A stretch of DNA of 64,000 nt from the NCBI GenBank assembly GCA_014946745.1, contig JADCRD010000003.1, positions 310,001 to 374,000 on the forward strand, read 5' to 3'. The notes beneath the pieces are model-generated. The model was not told the origin of the DNA, searched no databases, and saw nothing but the letters and a program-made list of their open reading frames with translations. Of the stretch, positions 1-8,562 are shown one piece after another (within the stretch, counting starts at the first letter, position 1; each line of letters opens with the position of its first letter). The position numbers and the translations under genes are program-made. This DNA comes from Lysobacterales bacterium. GTDB taxonomy: Bacteria; Pseudomonadota; Gammaproteobacteria; Xanthomonadales; Xanthomonadaceae.

Positions 1-155
1 GCGGCAAGGGCGGCACCGGGCTGGGGCTGTCGATCTGCCAGGGCATGGTCGGCGCCCACGGTGGACGGGTCGAGGCCTTGCCCGGGCCTGCCGGGGTCGG
101 CACCCTGATCGCGGTGACCCTGCCGATCGCAGCGCCTCCCGAACCGACCGAATGA
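1..155 (+). CDS. kdpD: KdpD sensor histidine kinase, C-terminal end (partial)
   Basis: Only the last ~50 codons are in the window; the gene begins upstream. The visible peptide contains the glycine-rich ATP-lid motif GTGLGLSIC followed by a GG..EA strand and an Ala/Pro-rich tail, which is the end of a HATPase_c domain. The stop overlaps the start of the next gene in an ATGA junction, so the two are translationally coupled. The KdpD assignment comes mainly from the KdpE-like regulator that follows; the short fragment alone only shows a histidine kinase. KdpD senses low potassium or osmotic stress and phosphorylates KdpE. Confidence 0.8.
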   Translation, partial: GKGGTGLGLSICQGMVGAHGGRVEALPGPAGVGTLIAVTLPIAAPPEPTE

Positions 156-838
156 GCGACGCCAAGCCCCGCATCCTGGTGATCGATGACGAACCGCAGA
201 TCCGGCGCTTGCTGGAGATCAGCCTGCGGGCCCAGGGCTATGCGGTCGAAGAGGCCAGCAGCGGAGCCGCAGGCCTGGCCGCGCTCGCCACCCACGGCGC
301 GGACCTGGTGGTGCTCGACATCGGCCTGCCGGACCGCGAGGGACACGAGGTGCTGCGCGACATCCGCAGCTGGACCGAGGTGCCGGTGATCATGCTGTCG
401 GTGCGCGCGTCGGAGAGCGAGAAGGTCAAGGCGCTGGATCTCGGCGCCAACGACTACGTCACCAAGCCCTTCGGCGTGCAGGAGCTGTCGGCGCGGGTGC
501 GGGCGCTGCTGCGCACCCGGCCCGCCGCGACCGACGCGCCGGGCTTCGATGATGGTCACCTGCAGGTCGATGCGCTGCGGCGCACGGTGGCGCTGGATGG
601 CGCTGCGCTCAAGCTCACGCCCAAGGAATGGGCCCTGCTGGTGCTGCTGCTGCGCCATCGCGGCAAAGTGCTGACCCAAGGCCAGCTGCTGCGCGAGCTG
701 TGGGGGCCCGACCACGACGGCGACAGCCACTATCTGCGGGTGCTGGTCGGCAAGCTGCGGCGCAAGCTCGGCGATGATTCCGCCGCCCCGCGCTACATCG
801 AGACCGAGCCCGGCGTGGGCCTGCGCTTCGGCGCCTGA
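152..838 (+). CDS. kdpE: KdpE, potassium-response OmpR-family regulator
   Basis: 228 aa, the normal KdpE length. An N-terminal receiver domain (about residues 7-118) carries the acidic pair D12-D13, phosphoacceptor D56 in VVLDIGLPD, and the K in VTKPFG. A C-terminal winged-helix Trans_reg_C domain (about 132-226) includes LTPKEWALLVLLLRHRGKVLTQ and the SHYLRVLVGKLRRKLG recognition region. This layout and wording are typical of KdpE, which activates kdpFABC when phosphorylated by KdpD. It overlaps the upstream kinase by 4 nt. The kdpFABC genes are not downstream, so they are presumably upstream, outside the window. Confidence 0.92.
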   Translation: MSDAKPRILVIDDEPQIRRLLEISLRAQGYAVEEASSGAAGLAALATHGADLVVLDIGLPDREGHEVLRDIRSWTEVPVIMLSVRASESEKVKALDLGANDYVTKPFGVQELSARVRALLRTRPAATDAPGFDDGHLQVDALRRTVALDGAALKLTPKEWALLVLLLRHRGKVLTQGQLLRELWGPDHDGDSHYLRVLVGKLRRKLGDDSAAPRYIETEPGVGLRFGA

Positions 839-919
839 GAGCGTGCGGCGCAATCGCTTGGCGCCCTGAACACTCGTCTGCCGGGCACACTCCGCGCTCA
901 GCCTTCGCGAACCCCGCCC

Positions 920-3061
920 ATGAAGAATGCCGCCCGCCTCCTGCTCGTGCTCGCACTCGCCGCCCTGTTCGCCTGGGCCTGGCGCAGCGGGCTGATCGCC
1001 GAACTCGACTTCGCCACGCTCAAGGCCCGGCAGGCGGAGCTGTCCACTTGGGTGGGCGCGCATTGGCTGCTGGCCTTCGCCGCCTTCTTCGGCGTCTACG
1101 TGCTGGTGACGGCCGCTTCGATCCCAGGCGCGGTGGTGCTGACGCTCGCCGCCGGGGCGCTGTTCGGGCTCGGCTGGGGCGTGCTGCTGGTGTCCTTTGC
1201 CAGCACGCTCGGCGCCTCGCTGGCTTTTCTGTCGGCGCGCTTCCTGTTCCGTGAGGCGATTGAAAAGCGCTTCGGCGAGCGTCTGCGCGGCATCGATGAG
1301 GGCGTGCGCCGCGAGGGCGGGTTCTACCTGTTCACCCTGCGCGTGGTGCCGCTGTTTCCCTTCTTCGTGGTCAACCTGGTCAGCGGCCTGACCTCGCTCA
1401 AGCTCTGGACCTACTACTGGGTCAGCCAGCTCGGCATGCTGCCTGCCACCGTGGTCTACGTGTACGCCGGCACCCAGCTCGCCAGCATCGAGTCACCCGG
1501 CGACATCGCCTCGCCCGGCCTGCTGCTGGCCTTCGTCGCGATTGGCCTGCTGCCGCTGCTGCTGAAAGGCGCGCTGGGCTGGCTGAAGGCGCGCCGCGTC
1601 TACGCCGGGTTCAAGCGCCCTCGCCGTTTCGACTACAACCTGGTCGCGATCGGCGCGGGCTCGGCAGGGCTGGTCACGACGTACATCGGTGCGGCGGTGA
1701 AGGCCAAGGTCGCGCTGATCGAGAAGCACCGCATGGGCGGCGACTGCCTGAACACCGGCTGCGTGCCCAGCAAGGCGCTGATCCGCAGCGCGCGCCTGCT
1801 GGCCGAGGCGCGCGACAGCGAGCAGCTCGGCATCCGCCGCCTGCGCGCCGAGTTCGACTTCGCCGAAGTGATGGAGCGCGTGCAGCGGGTGATCCAGAAG
1901 ATCGAGCCGCACGACTCGGTGGAGCGCTACACCGGCCTGGGCGTCGAGGTGATCGAGGGCGAGGCCAAGCTGGTCAGCCCCTGGGAGGTCGAAGTCGGCG
2001 GCCGCCGCATCAGCGCGCGCTCGATCGTGATCGCCACCGGCGCGCGGCCGACGGTGCCGCCGATTCCGGGCCTGAACGATCTCGACTACCTCACCAGCGA
2101 CACGCTGTGGGGGCTGCGCGAACTGCCGAAACGGCTGCTGGTGCTGGGCGGCGGGCCGATTGGCTGCGAGCTGGCGCAGAGCTTCGCGCGCTTCGGCGCG
2201 CAGGTGCGCATCGTCGAGATGGCCGAACGCCTGCTGCCGCGCGAGGACGCCGAGGCCGGCGCCGAGCTGGCGGCGCGGCTTGTGCGTGAGGGTGTCGAAC
2301 TCGCGCTGGCCACGCGTGCGCTGCGCTTCGAGCGCCTGTCCGATGGCAGCGGACGCCTGCACGCGCAGGGCCCGCAGGGCGAGCAGAGCTTCGACTTCGA
2401 CCGCGTGCTGCTGGCGCTGGGGCGCACACCGAACACGCAGGGCTTCGGGCTGCAGGAGCTGGGCGTCGAGCTCGGCCCGCGCGGCCATGTCGCGGTGGAC
2501 GCGCTGATGCGCACAAACTTCCCGAACATCCTGGTCGCCGGCGATGTTGCCGGGCCCTACCAGTTCACCCACGTGGCCGCACACCAGGCCTGGTATGCCG
2601 CGGTCAACGGCCTGCTGGCGCCGTTCTGGAGCTACACCGTCGACTACCGGGTGATCCCCTGGGTCACCTTCACCGATCCGGAAGTCGCACGCGTGGGCCT
2701 GAGCGAAGACGAAGCCCGCGAGCGCGGCATCGAAGTCGAGGTCACCCGCTACGGCATCGACGATCTTGATCGTGCGATCGCCGACGGCAACGACCACGGC
2801 TTCGTCAAGGTGCTGACCGCACCGGGCAAGGATCGCATCCTCGGCGCGCTGATCGTCGGCGCGCATGCGGGTGAGCTGCTGCCGGAGTTCGTGCTGGCGA
2901 TGAAGCACGGGATCGGTCTGAACAAACTGCTCGGCACCATCCACGTCTACCCGACCATGAGCGAGGCGAACAAATACGCGGCCGGCGTCTGGAAGCGCGC
3001 CAATGCCCCGCAGGCCGCCTTGCGCTGGGCCGAGCGCTTCTTCGCCTGGCGAAGATCATAG
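920..3061 (+). CDS. VTT-domain membrane protein fused to FAD/NAD(P) disulfide oxidoreductase
   Basis: 713 aa. Residues ~1-225 form a TVP38/TMEM64 (VTT, DedA-like) membrane module with several hydrophobic helices. Residues ~238-710 form a class I pyridine nucleotide-disulfide oxidoreductase of the dihydrolipoamide/mercuric reductase type. The FAD loop is GAGSAG (245-250), the redox pair is C276-x4-C281 in GGDCLNTGC, the NAD(P) loop is GGGPIG (410-415) and the catalytic dimer-interface His is H675 in HVYPTMSE. The protein probably passes electrons from cytoplasmic NAD(P)H to a membrane or small disulfide substrate; the substrate cannot be read from sequence. There is no N-terminal HMA domain and no vicinal C-terminal cysteine pair, so mercuric reductase is unlikely. 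Its TAG stop is formed by the first copy of the GGTGGGTC palindrome. Confidence 0.85.
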   Translation: MKNAARLLLVLALAALFAWAWRSGLIAELDFATLKARQAELSTWVGAHWLLAFAAFFGVYVLVTAASIPGAVVLTLAAGALFGLGWGVLLVSFASTLGASLAFLSARFLFREAIEKRFGERLRGIDEGVRREGGFYLFTLRVVPLFPFFVVNLVSGLTSLKLWTYYWVSQLGMLPATVVYVYAGTQLASIESPGDIASPGLLLAFVAIGLLPLLLKGALGWLKARRVYAGFKRPRRFDYNLVAIGAGSAGLVTTYIGAAVKAKVALIEKHRMGGDCLNTGCVPSKALIRSARLLAEARDSEQLGIRRLRAEFDFAEVMERVQRVIQKIEPHDSVERYTGLGVEVIEGEAKLVSPWEVEVGGRRISARSIVIATGARPTVPPIPGLNDLDYLTSDTLWGLRELPKRLLVLGGGPIGCELAQSFARFGAQVRIVEMAERLLPREDAEAGAELAARLVREGVELALATRALRFERLSDGSGRLHAQGPQGEQSFDFDRVLLALGRTPNTQGFGLQELGVELGPRGHVAVDALMRTNFPNILVAGDVAGPYQFTHVAAHQAWYAAVNGLLAPFWSYTVDYRVIPWVTFTDPEVARVGLSEDEARERGIEVEVTRYGIDDLDRAIADGNDHGFVKVLTAPGKDRILGALIVGAHAGELLPEFVLAMKHGIGLNKLLGTIHVYPTMSEANKYAAGVWKRANAPQAALRWAERFFAWRRS

Positions 3062-3740
3062 GGTGGGTCTTGACCCACGGTCGCTCGACCTTCGGCGGAT
3101 CACCAGAGATCCCGCCGCAACGCATCGCTATCGCATAGGGTGGGTCTTGACCCACCAAAGCTAGACGCTTGCCGCATGCTTCTGCGCTTCCGGCGAAGTG
3201 GGTTGTCGCTCGAAAGCGGTGGGTCAAGACCCACCCTATGTGGGGGGCTTGACGCTTGGCGCATCCTCCTGCGCGTGCGGCGAAGTGGGTCATCGCTCGA
3301 AGGCGGTGGGTCAAGACCCACCCTATGCGTGGAGGGTCGCGATCGGCAACGAGGGTCGCGATCGCGCATCGACAGCGCCGATCTGCATCGACGCTCGCGG
3401 CCCGCGGTGCTTCACGCTCGTCGAATCTCCAAGGCGTTCGCCGCAACGCATCGCCATCGCATAGGGTGGGTCTTGACCCACCGTTGCTCGACGCTTGCCG
3501 CATCCTGCTGCGCGTGCAGCGAAGTGCGTCATCGCTCGAAAGCGGTGGGTCAAGACCCACCCTATGTGGGGGGCTTGACGCTTGCCGCATCCTGCTGCGC
3601 TTGCGGCGAAGTGGGTTGTCGCTCGAAAGCGGTGGGTCAAGACCCACCCTATGTGGGGGGCTTGACGCTTGCCGCATCCTGCTGCGCTTGCGGCGAAGTG
3701 CGTTGTCGCTCGAAAGCGGTGGGTCAAGACCCACCCTATG
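3057..3740. repeat. Palindromic repeat cluster, 8 copies (GGTGGGTC/GACCCACC hairpin)
   Basis: The unit is GGTGGGTC-AA-GACCCACC followed by CTATG, an 8-bp stem with a 2-nt loop; orientation can be read from AA versus TT and from the CTATG side. Copies begin at 3057, 3134 and 3460 in the TT orientation (starting CATAG) and at 3218, 3305, 3544, 3631 and 3718 in the AA orientation. The cluster fills most of the 870-bp gap between the reductase gene and the next real gene. ORFs crossing it on both strands are repeat translations and not genes. The same unit recurs at 8292-8506 and 26275-26334. Confidence 0.95.
3218..3740. repeat. 87-bp tandem repeat (VNTR-like) built around the palindrome
   Basis: Consecutive palindromes start at 3218 and 3305, and again at 3544, 3631 and 3718, all exactly 87 bp apart. 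The shared spacer contains GACGCTTGCCGCATCCTGCT and CGGCGAAGTG, with few substitutions between units. Two sub-blocks are separated by an insertion (about 3328-3460) that carries an inverted palindrome and a second copy of the CCGCAACGCATCGC sequence also seen near 3116. Copy number is likely to vary between strains. Confidence 0.9.
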
Positions 3741-3935
3741 CGCGGAGGGCCGCGACAGGCACCGAGGGCGGTGATCCGCACCGACGAACACGGGTGGCGG
3801 CGCTTGACGCCGCGTCAAGCGCGGCGCTGGACGCTTTCAGGATTCCGGCAGCACCGGCCGCCGCCGACACTGCGCCTCGCGTCGAATCCATCGACGCGCA
3901 GCGCAGGCCGGCGCTCTCCGGCGCAAGGAATCGAA

Positions 3936-4658
3936 ATGCAGCAGTGGATCGATGTCGAAGGCGACACGCATCGCCTGATCGTGGTCAGCTCGGAAGCGGT
4001 CTACGCTGAGGACTACAGCGCCGCCACCGTGCGCGCCCAGCTGCAGCGGCTGGAGGCCGGCGAGTCGCCCGCCCAGGTGTTCGGCAGCAAGGCCACCCAT
4101 GTGGTGCTGCGCGCGGTCAAGCGCGTGCTGCAGAGCAGCGTCGACAGCGATATCGATTTCGAAATCGGCGAGGACAAAGAAGCCAAGACCGAATCGCTGA
4201 CGATCGAGGACGCCGGCATCCGCGACGCGGTGTTCGGTGCAGTCGAGCAGGCCACCTACGGCCGTCTGCGCCGCTACGAGGACAGCTACAGCAAGCCGCG
4301 CGCGGCCTTCGCGTCGGCGCTGACGTTCAGCGTTCTGGCAATCGGCACGGCCATCGCCACCCAGGCGGCGGCGGCCATCCGCGCTGCCGAAGAGGTCGAG
4401 ATCACCGGCCGCAAGAAGGGCCTGAAGCAGATGCTGGTGTGGGTGCTCGACACGCTCGGCCCTTGGGGCTGCAGCATCCTCGGCGGGCTGCTGTGCGCGT
4501 TCGCGCTGTTCGTGCTGATCCAGCGCGTGCAGGCGCCGCCCCATCTGCAGATCCTGCAGGCCAGGCCCTACACCCCGCAGCATGGCATCGTGACCGGCTT
4601 CAAATACGCGCTGCTGGCTGGGCTCTGGGTGCTGATGGGGCCAGGGTTGTTGGGTTGA
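3936..4658 (+). CDS. Uncharacterised 240-aa protein with C-terminal membrane segments
   Basis: Start chosen at the ATG at 3936 because AAGGA lies 7 nt upstream and the sequence before it is repeat DNA. Residues 1-120 are soluble and mixed alpha/beta with charged stretches. Hydrophobic segments follow at about 124-149, 170-197 and 221-240. I do not recognise a named domain. The protein precedes, in the same direction, a gene pair encoding an HTH/ATPase-like protein and a membrane ATPase; the gap to that pair is 212 bp. The three genes together are bounded by the same palindromic repeat. A role as a membrane partner of the ATPase is inference from position only. Confidence 0.75.
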   Translation: MQQWIDVEGDTHRLIVVSSEAVYAEDYSAATVRAQLQRLEAGESPAQVFGSKATHVVLRAVKRVLQSSVDSDIDFEIGEDKEAKTESLTIEDAGIRDAVFGAVEQATYGRLRRYEDSYSKPRAAFASALTFSVLAIGTAIATQAAAAIRAAEEVEITGRKKGLKQMLVWVLDTLGPWGCSILGGLLCAFALFVLIQRVQAPPHLQILQARPYTPQHGIVTGFKYALLAGLWVLMGPGLLG

Positions 4659-4670
4659 GCGCTGGCAATC

Positions 4671-4710
4671 GAGAAGCGAGAAAAGAGAAACGAGAAACGA
4701 GAAACGAGAG
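4671..4710. repeat. Short GAGAAAC tandem repeat
   Basis: A purine-rich run of about four 7-bp units (GAGAAAA, then GAGAAAC three times, then GAGAG) just after the stop of the 240-aa protein gene. Strand-asymmetric short repeats like this are common between genes in Xanthomonadales. No function is evident. Confidence 0.7.
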
Positions 4711-4870
4711 TGGGGAATCGATGATCGCGTTCGCGGCTGGGGCGCCTCGGCCGCGTTGCCGCGTTGCCGCGAGCTTCGCTGATTCCTGGCAGTTGACTGC
4801 AGAGTCTCTATTCCCGACGGCCGGCATCAAGGCTACCTTTCCGACCCCCACGCCAGCGACCGCCCCGTCC

Positions 4871-6076
4871 ATGCCGCCTTCCGAGTTTCCCCAGCTGCTC
4901 GCCCAGTACATGCGTCGTATCCGCGCGAGCGCGGCGGGGGTGGCGGCGGAGATCGGGCTCAGTCGCGAGGCGGTCAACAACTGGCGCAATGGCGATGCGC
5001 TGCCGGGGCGCAAGCACCGCGACCGGGTGCTGGCCTGCGCGCGCTACCTGCGCCTGAGCGAGGTCGAAACCAATCGGCTGCTGGCAGCGGCCAGCTTCGA
5101 GCCCGAGTTTCCGCAGGAGCGCCCGGGCGCGGTGCCGGCGCCGGCGGAAGCGCGCGTGGAGCCGCCTTCCGCGCAGGTCGTGCAGGTGTTCGACCGCCTG
5201 CAGGCGACCCGGCCCTATCCGATCCTGATGCTGCTCTGCCCCGCGCATCTCGGCCAGCCGCCGCAGCGCGAAGCCATGCTGGACGAAGCGGTGCGGCGCT
5301 ACGGTAGCGGTCGCGTGCTGCATCTGCAGCCGCCTTTCAGCCTGAGCGCGGACGCGCCCGAGTACTTCGCCGCGCTGGCGGCGCAGTGCGGGCTTGAGGG
5401 CGTGGAGTCCGACTTCGCCTTCGAGGCCGCGCTGGACGCGCGGCTGCAGCGCGATGGCCAGCTGTTCTGTCTGGTCAGCCGCTTCGAGCAGGGCGATCCG
5501 GCCCTGCGCGAGCTGCTGGCCGGCATTCTGCGCAGCCTGAGCGAGATGCACAGCGGTCGCCTGCACCTGCTGATCTGCGGCGGGGCTGCACTCGCCGAGC
5601 TGAAGTACCTGGGCGGGGATCTGTCCCTGCTCAACATCGCCCACAGCGAGCGCTGGCCCGAGCCCGAGGCCGCTGCGTTCGCGCAGGCGCGCGGCCTCGA
5701 CCTGGCCACCGCGCAGCAGGCGCTGGCGGTCAGCGGTGCGCATCCGCTGCTGCTGGAACAGGCCGTCGAAGCGCTGCGGCACGCGCCGCGGCCCGAGAGC
5801 GAGTCGCTTGAGCGCGAGCTGGCCGCCAGCGACCTGCTGTGGCCGGCCTTTCTGCCGCATCTGGCGGAACCCGCCGCGCGTGCGCGGTTGGCGCAGTGGC
5901 TGGTGGCGCCGCGACTGGGGCCGGCCCGGCCCTGGCTGCTGGACCCGCAGCTGCGCGCGCTGTACTGGGCCAACCTGCTGATCGAGCGCAGCGCTGACGA
6001 CGGCCGCTGGCTGGAGTGGCGCTGTGAGGCCGTGCGCCGCGCCGGACGTGCCGCGCTGGCGGCGGCCGGCGAATGA
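4871..6076 (+). CDS. HTH-domain protein with degenerate STAND/AAA-like ATPase region
   Basis: 401 aa from the ATG at 4871; in-frame sequence further upstream is repeat-like and lacks coding character. Residues ~8-75 form an XRE-like helix-turn-helix (VAAEIGLSREAVNNWRNG). After a Pro/Ala linker, residues ~108-340 follow the order of a STAND/AAA ATPase: a buried strand ILMLLC where a P-loop would begin, a LHLLICGG strand, and a SGAHPLLLEQAVEAL helix like the post-sensor region of archaeal-type AAA proteins. No GxxxxGK[TS] motif is present at the P-loop position, so nucleotide hydrolysis is unlikely. The stop overlaps the ATG of the true Walker-containing ATPase gene downstream by 4 nt. It may be the DNA-binding or regulatory partner of that ATPase. 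Confidence 0.72.
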   Translation: MPPSEFPQLLAQYMRRIRASAAGVAAEIGLSREAVNNWRNGDALPGRKHRDRVLACARYLRLSEVETNRLLAAASFEPEFPQERPGAVPAPAEARVEPPSAQVVQVFDRLQATRPYPILMLLCPAHLGQPPQREAMLDEAVRRYGSGRVLHLQPPFSLSADAPEYFAALAAQCGLEGVESDFAFEAALDARLQRDGQLFCLVSRFEQGDPALRELLAGILRSLSEMHSGRLHLLICGGAALAELKYLGGDLSLLNIAHSERWPEPEAAAFAQARGLDLATAQQALAVSGAHPLLLEQAVEALRHAPRPESESLERELAASDLLWPAFLPHLAEPAARARLAQWLVAPRLGPARPWLLDPQLRALYWANLLIERSADDGRWLEWRCEAVRRAGRAALAAAGE

Positions 6077-8298
6077 AGGGATCGCGCCTGCGCTTCGCGC
6101 GGCCCGCCGCGTGGCGGCTTGTGCTTGTCGGCGTGCTGACCTGGCTGCTCGCCAGCGCGGTCTTTGCGCCCTGGCTCAATCCCTTCATGGGCCGTGACCT
6201 GCTGCGTCAGGCCGAGACCGGGTCAATGCTCGGCCTGGTGCGACTGCAGACCGGCGTCGCCCTGCAGGGGGCGGTCGACTACTACGCGCATGAGGGGCGC
6301 TGGCCGCAGCATCAGCAGGATGTCGTCCTGCAGATCAATCCGGGCATGTATACCTTCGACATGCCGCGGCCGCTGCAGCTGCGCCTGACCTACGGCAGGA
6401 GCTTCGAGCCCGACAGCGGCCTGCGCGACAGCGTGCTGCTGTTCGACTACGCGCCGGAAAGCGGGCGCTGGCACTGTCGCGCGGGCGACCCGCCGCCGCC
6501 GAACCAGTGGCTGCCCGCCGAGTGTCGCGCGCTGCCGAGCGGTCCGGGCCTGCTGCAATGGGCGCTGCTGCTGGCTGCCCTGACCTTGCTGGGCCTGCTG
6601 CTGTGGCTGCTGCTGTTCGACCCGCGCCTGCGCGCGCTGCAGCGTGCGCCGCGCCGACTGCGCCGGCAGCCTTTGTCCGACCTGCCTGCGCTCGACTGGC
6701 GCCTGCGGCTGCTGCTGCGCCGCCGCGGCGCGCTGGCCGCCGCCGAGATCCATCCGCAGGACTGGGCCGCGGCGCTGCGCTGGTTGCAGCATCCGGCCGC
6801 CGAGCGCGCGCTGCGCTTGGCCCACCGCATTGGTGCCGACAGCGTGCCGCTGACCGACTGGTCGCTGCCGGGCGATGCGTTCGAGTGGCGTCTGCCGCAG
6901 ACCTTGCCGCTGGCGCTGGAGCGCGTGCTGGTCTATCTGCCGCCCGTGGGACTGCCCAGCCGCGAGCTGGTGCGCCGACTGCAGTCGCAGAGCACCGGCC
7001 AGGACGTGCTGCTGGTGCTGTCGGCCGAGCGTCGCGACGATGCCGCCCTGCTGGCCTGGGGCAGCGACCCCGGCCACCTCGGCGTGGCTGTGGATGCGTC
7101 GAGCCAGAGCGAATGGCTGCTGCACCCGCAGCCGGTCGAGGTGCTGCTGGCCCTGCTCGCCCGGCAGCTGCGCGTGACCCGTATCTCGCCCTACCAGACG
7201 CGCGGCGGCGTGACCCGTCCGGCGGGCTTCTTCGGCCGCAGCGAACTGCTGGCCCGCGTGCTGGGCCGCGAGCCCGGCAACTACCTGCTGGTCGGCGGTC
7301 GTCAGCTCGGCAAGACCAGTCTGATGAAGGCGATCGAGCGTCGCTTCGAGGGCCATCCGCAGGTCGCCTGCCACTATCTTTCGCTGCGCGATCATCGCCT
7401 GCTGCCGCGCCTGGCCCAGCTGGCGCGACAGCCGGTCGACGCCCCGCTGGATTCGGTGCTGCAGGCGCTCAAGCAGGCCAGCGGCGACCGCCGCCTGCTG
7501 CTGCTGCTGATCGACGAGTGCGATCTGTTCCTCCGCGAAGAGGCGCGCAGCGGCTATGCCCAGCTCGCCGCCCTGCGCGCGCAGAGCGAAGAAGGCCGCT
7601 GCCACTTTCTGCTGGCCGGCTTCTGGGACCTCTACGAAGCGGTGGCGCTCGATTTCGCTTCGCCGATCCGCAACTTCGGCGAGGTGATCCGGCTCGGCGC
7701 GCTGGAGCGCGAGGCCTGTCTTGAGCTGGCCGTACTGCCGATGCAGCGGCTCGGGCTGGGCTATGCCGAGCCGGGTCTGCCGGCGCGCATCGTCGACGCC
7801 TGCGGCCAGCGCGCCAACCTGGTCGCCATCGTCTGCCAGCAGCTGCTGGAGCAGCTGGGCCGCGGCGAGCGCAGCTTCAACGCCGCGGCCGTCGATGCCG
7901 CGCTCGCCGCCGATGCGGTGCAGGACGCGCTCGCCGGCTGGTCGCGCTTGAGCCCCGAGCCGCAGGCCTGCGCGCTTGATCGCGCCCTGGTCTACCGGAT
8001 CGCGCGCAGCGCGCTGGCCGGCGGCGCGGGCCTGCGCATGGCCGAGTGGCTGGCCGAGCTCGATGCCGCCGGCGCGGTGGTCGAGCCCGAAGCGGTGCGC
8101 CGCAGCTTCGCCCGACTGCAGCTGGCCTATGTGCTGCTGCGCGAGCAGGCGGGGCCTGAAGAAGACAGTTCAAGCGCCGACCGATCCGCGCACGATCCCG
8201 GCAGCTACCGTTTCGCCGTACCGCTGCAGGCGCGCCAGTTCCAGGCCGATGAGGTCGACGCCCTGCTCAGCCGCGAGCTGCGCGCGCTGGCGTCATAG
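6073..8298 (+). CDS. Membrane-anchored STAND-like ATPase with pilin-like periplasmic domain
   Basis: 741 aa. Helix 1 spans about residues 16-35. Residues ~45-155 resemble the globular head of a type IV pilin: a LVRLQTGVALQGAVDYYAHEG helix, a beta-rich part, and a disulfide loop from C135 in WHC to C151 in LPAEC. Helix 2 spans about 159-183. The cytoplasmic part holds a divergent region, then an ATPase with Walker A GGRQLGKTS (408-416), Walker B LLLIDECD (D481, E482), a FLLAGFWDLY strand and a C-terminal winged-helix-like region. It overlaps the upstream HTH gene by 4 nt. The TAG stop lies inside the downstream palindromic repeat. Periplasmic sensing coupled to a STAND-type switch is inferred. 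The pilin resemblance is my reading of the W-x-C...LP-x-x-C pattern and needs structural support. Confidence 0.75.
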   Translation: MKGSRLRFARPAAWRLVLVGVLTWLLASAVFAPWLNPFMGRDLLRQAETGSMLGLVRLQTGVALQGAVDYYAHEGRWPQHQQDVVLQINPGMYTFDMPRPLQLRLTYGRSFEPDSGLRDSVLLFDYAPESGRWHCRAGDPPPPNQWLPAECRALPSGPGLLQWALLLAALTLLGLLLWLLLFDPRLRALQRAPRRLRRQPLSDLPALDWRLRLLLRRRGALAAAEIHPQDWAAALRWLQHPAAERALRLAHRIGADSVPLTDWSLPGDAFEWRLPQTLPLALERVLVYLPPVGLPSRELVRRLQSQSTGQDVLLVLSAERRDDAALLAWGSDPGHLGVAVDASSQSEWLLHPQPVEVLLALLARQLRVTRISPYQTRGGVTRPAGFFGRSELLARVLGREPGNYLLVGGRQLGKTSLMKAIERRFEGHPQVACHYLSLRDHRLLPRLAQLARQPVDAPLDSVLQALKQASGDRRLLLLLIDECDLFLREEARSGYAQLAALRAQSEEGRCHFLLAGFWDLYEAVALDFASPIRNFGEVIRLGALEREACLELAVLPMQRLGLGYAEPGLPARIVDACGQRANLVAIVCQQLLEQLGRGERSFNAAAVDAALAADAVQDALAGWSRLSPEPQACALDRALVYRIARSALAGGAGLRMAEWLAELDAAGAVVEPEAVRRSFARLQLAYVLLREQAGPEEDSSSADRSAHDPGSYRFAVPLQARQFQADEVDALLSRELRALAS

Positions 8299-8506
8299 GG
8301 TGGGTCTTGACCCACCGGAGCGCTGATCGCACAGGCCCGCGCGCGAACGCAGGGGCGGGGGTGTTCGGGTCCGCTAGCGAATGCAGGGGCGGGGCGAGCG
8401 TTGAGGCCATGGTGGGTCAAGACCCACCCTATGCGGGTGGTGGGGCCATACGGTGGGTCAAGACCCACCCGATGCGGGTGGTGGGGCCATAGGAGGGTCT
8501 TCATCC
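8292..8506. repeat. Palindromic repeat cluster, 3 copies plus a decayed one
   Basis: The same GGTGGGTC-AA-GACCCACC unit as at 3057-3740. Copies lie at 8292-8314 (TT orientation), 8411-8433 and 8452-8474 (the last ends in CGATG). A decayed copy lies at 8488-8506. The 8411 and 8452 copies are a 41-bp tandem that includes a GCGGGTGGTGGGGCCATA spacer. The first copy supplies the stop codon of the preceding ATPase gene. Apart from the repeats, the gap to the next start at 8563 holds nothing I recognise. Confidence 0.95.
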
Positions 8507-8562
8507 GTGCTGCCTCAGGTTGTGCTACTCAGACCTCCCTTGCGCCTCCGTCCGGAACTCTG

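Noticed and set aside
1493-2944. 483-codon minus-strand frame opposite the reductase
   Set aside because: Shadow of the disulfide reductase gene; no domain or start signal.
920-3061. Mercuric reductase
   Set aside because: No HMA domain, no C-terminal vicinal cysteines and no mer genes nearby; only the general reductase motifs are shared.
3134-3740. CRISPR array candidate
   Set aside because: The repeats are 87-bp tandem units with conserved spacers and palindromes in both orientations; no variable spacers and no cas genes.
8205-8504. Minus-strand 99-aa ORF over the repeats
   Set aside because: Translation of the palindromic repeat (HRVGLDPP motif) and of the antisense of the ATPase gene end.
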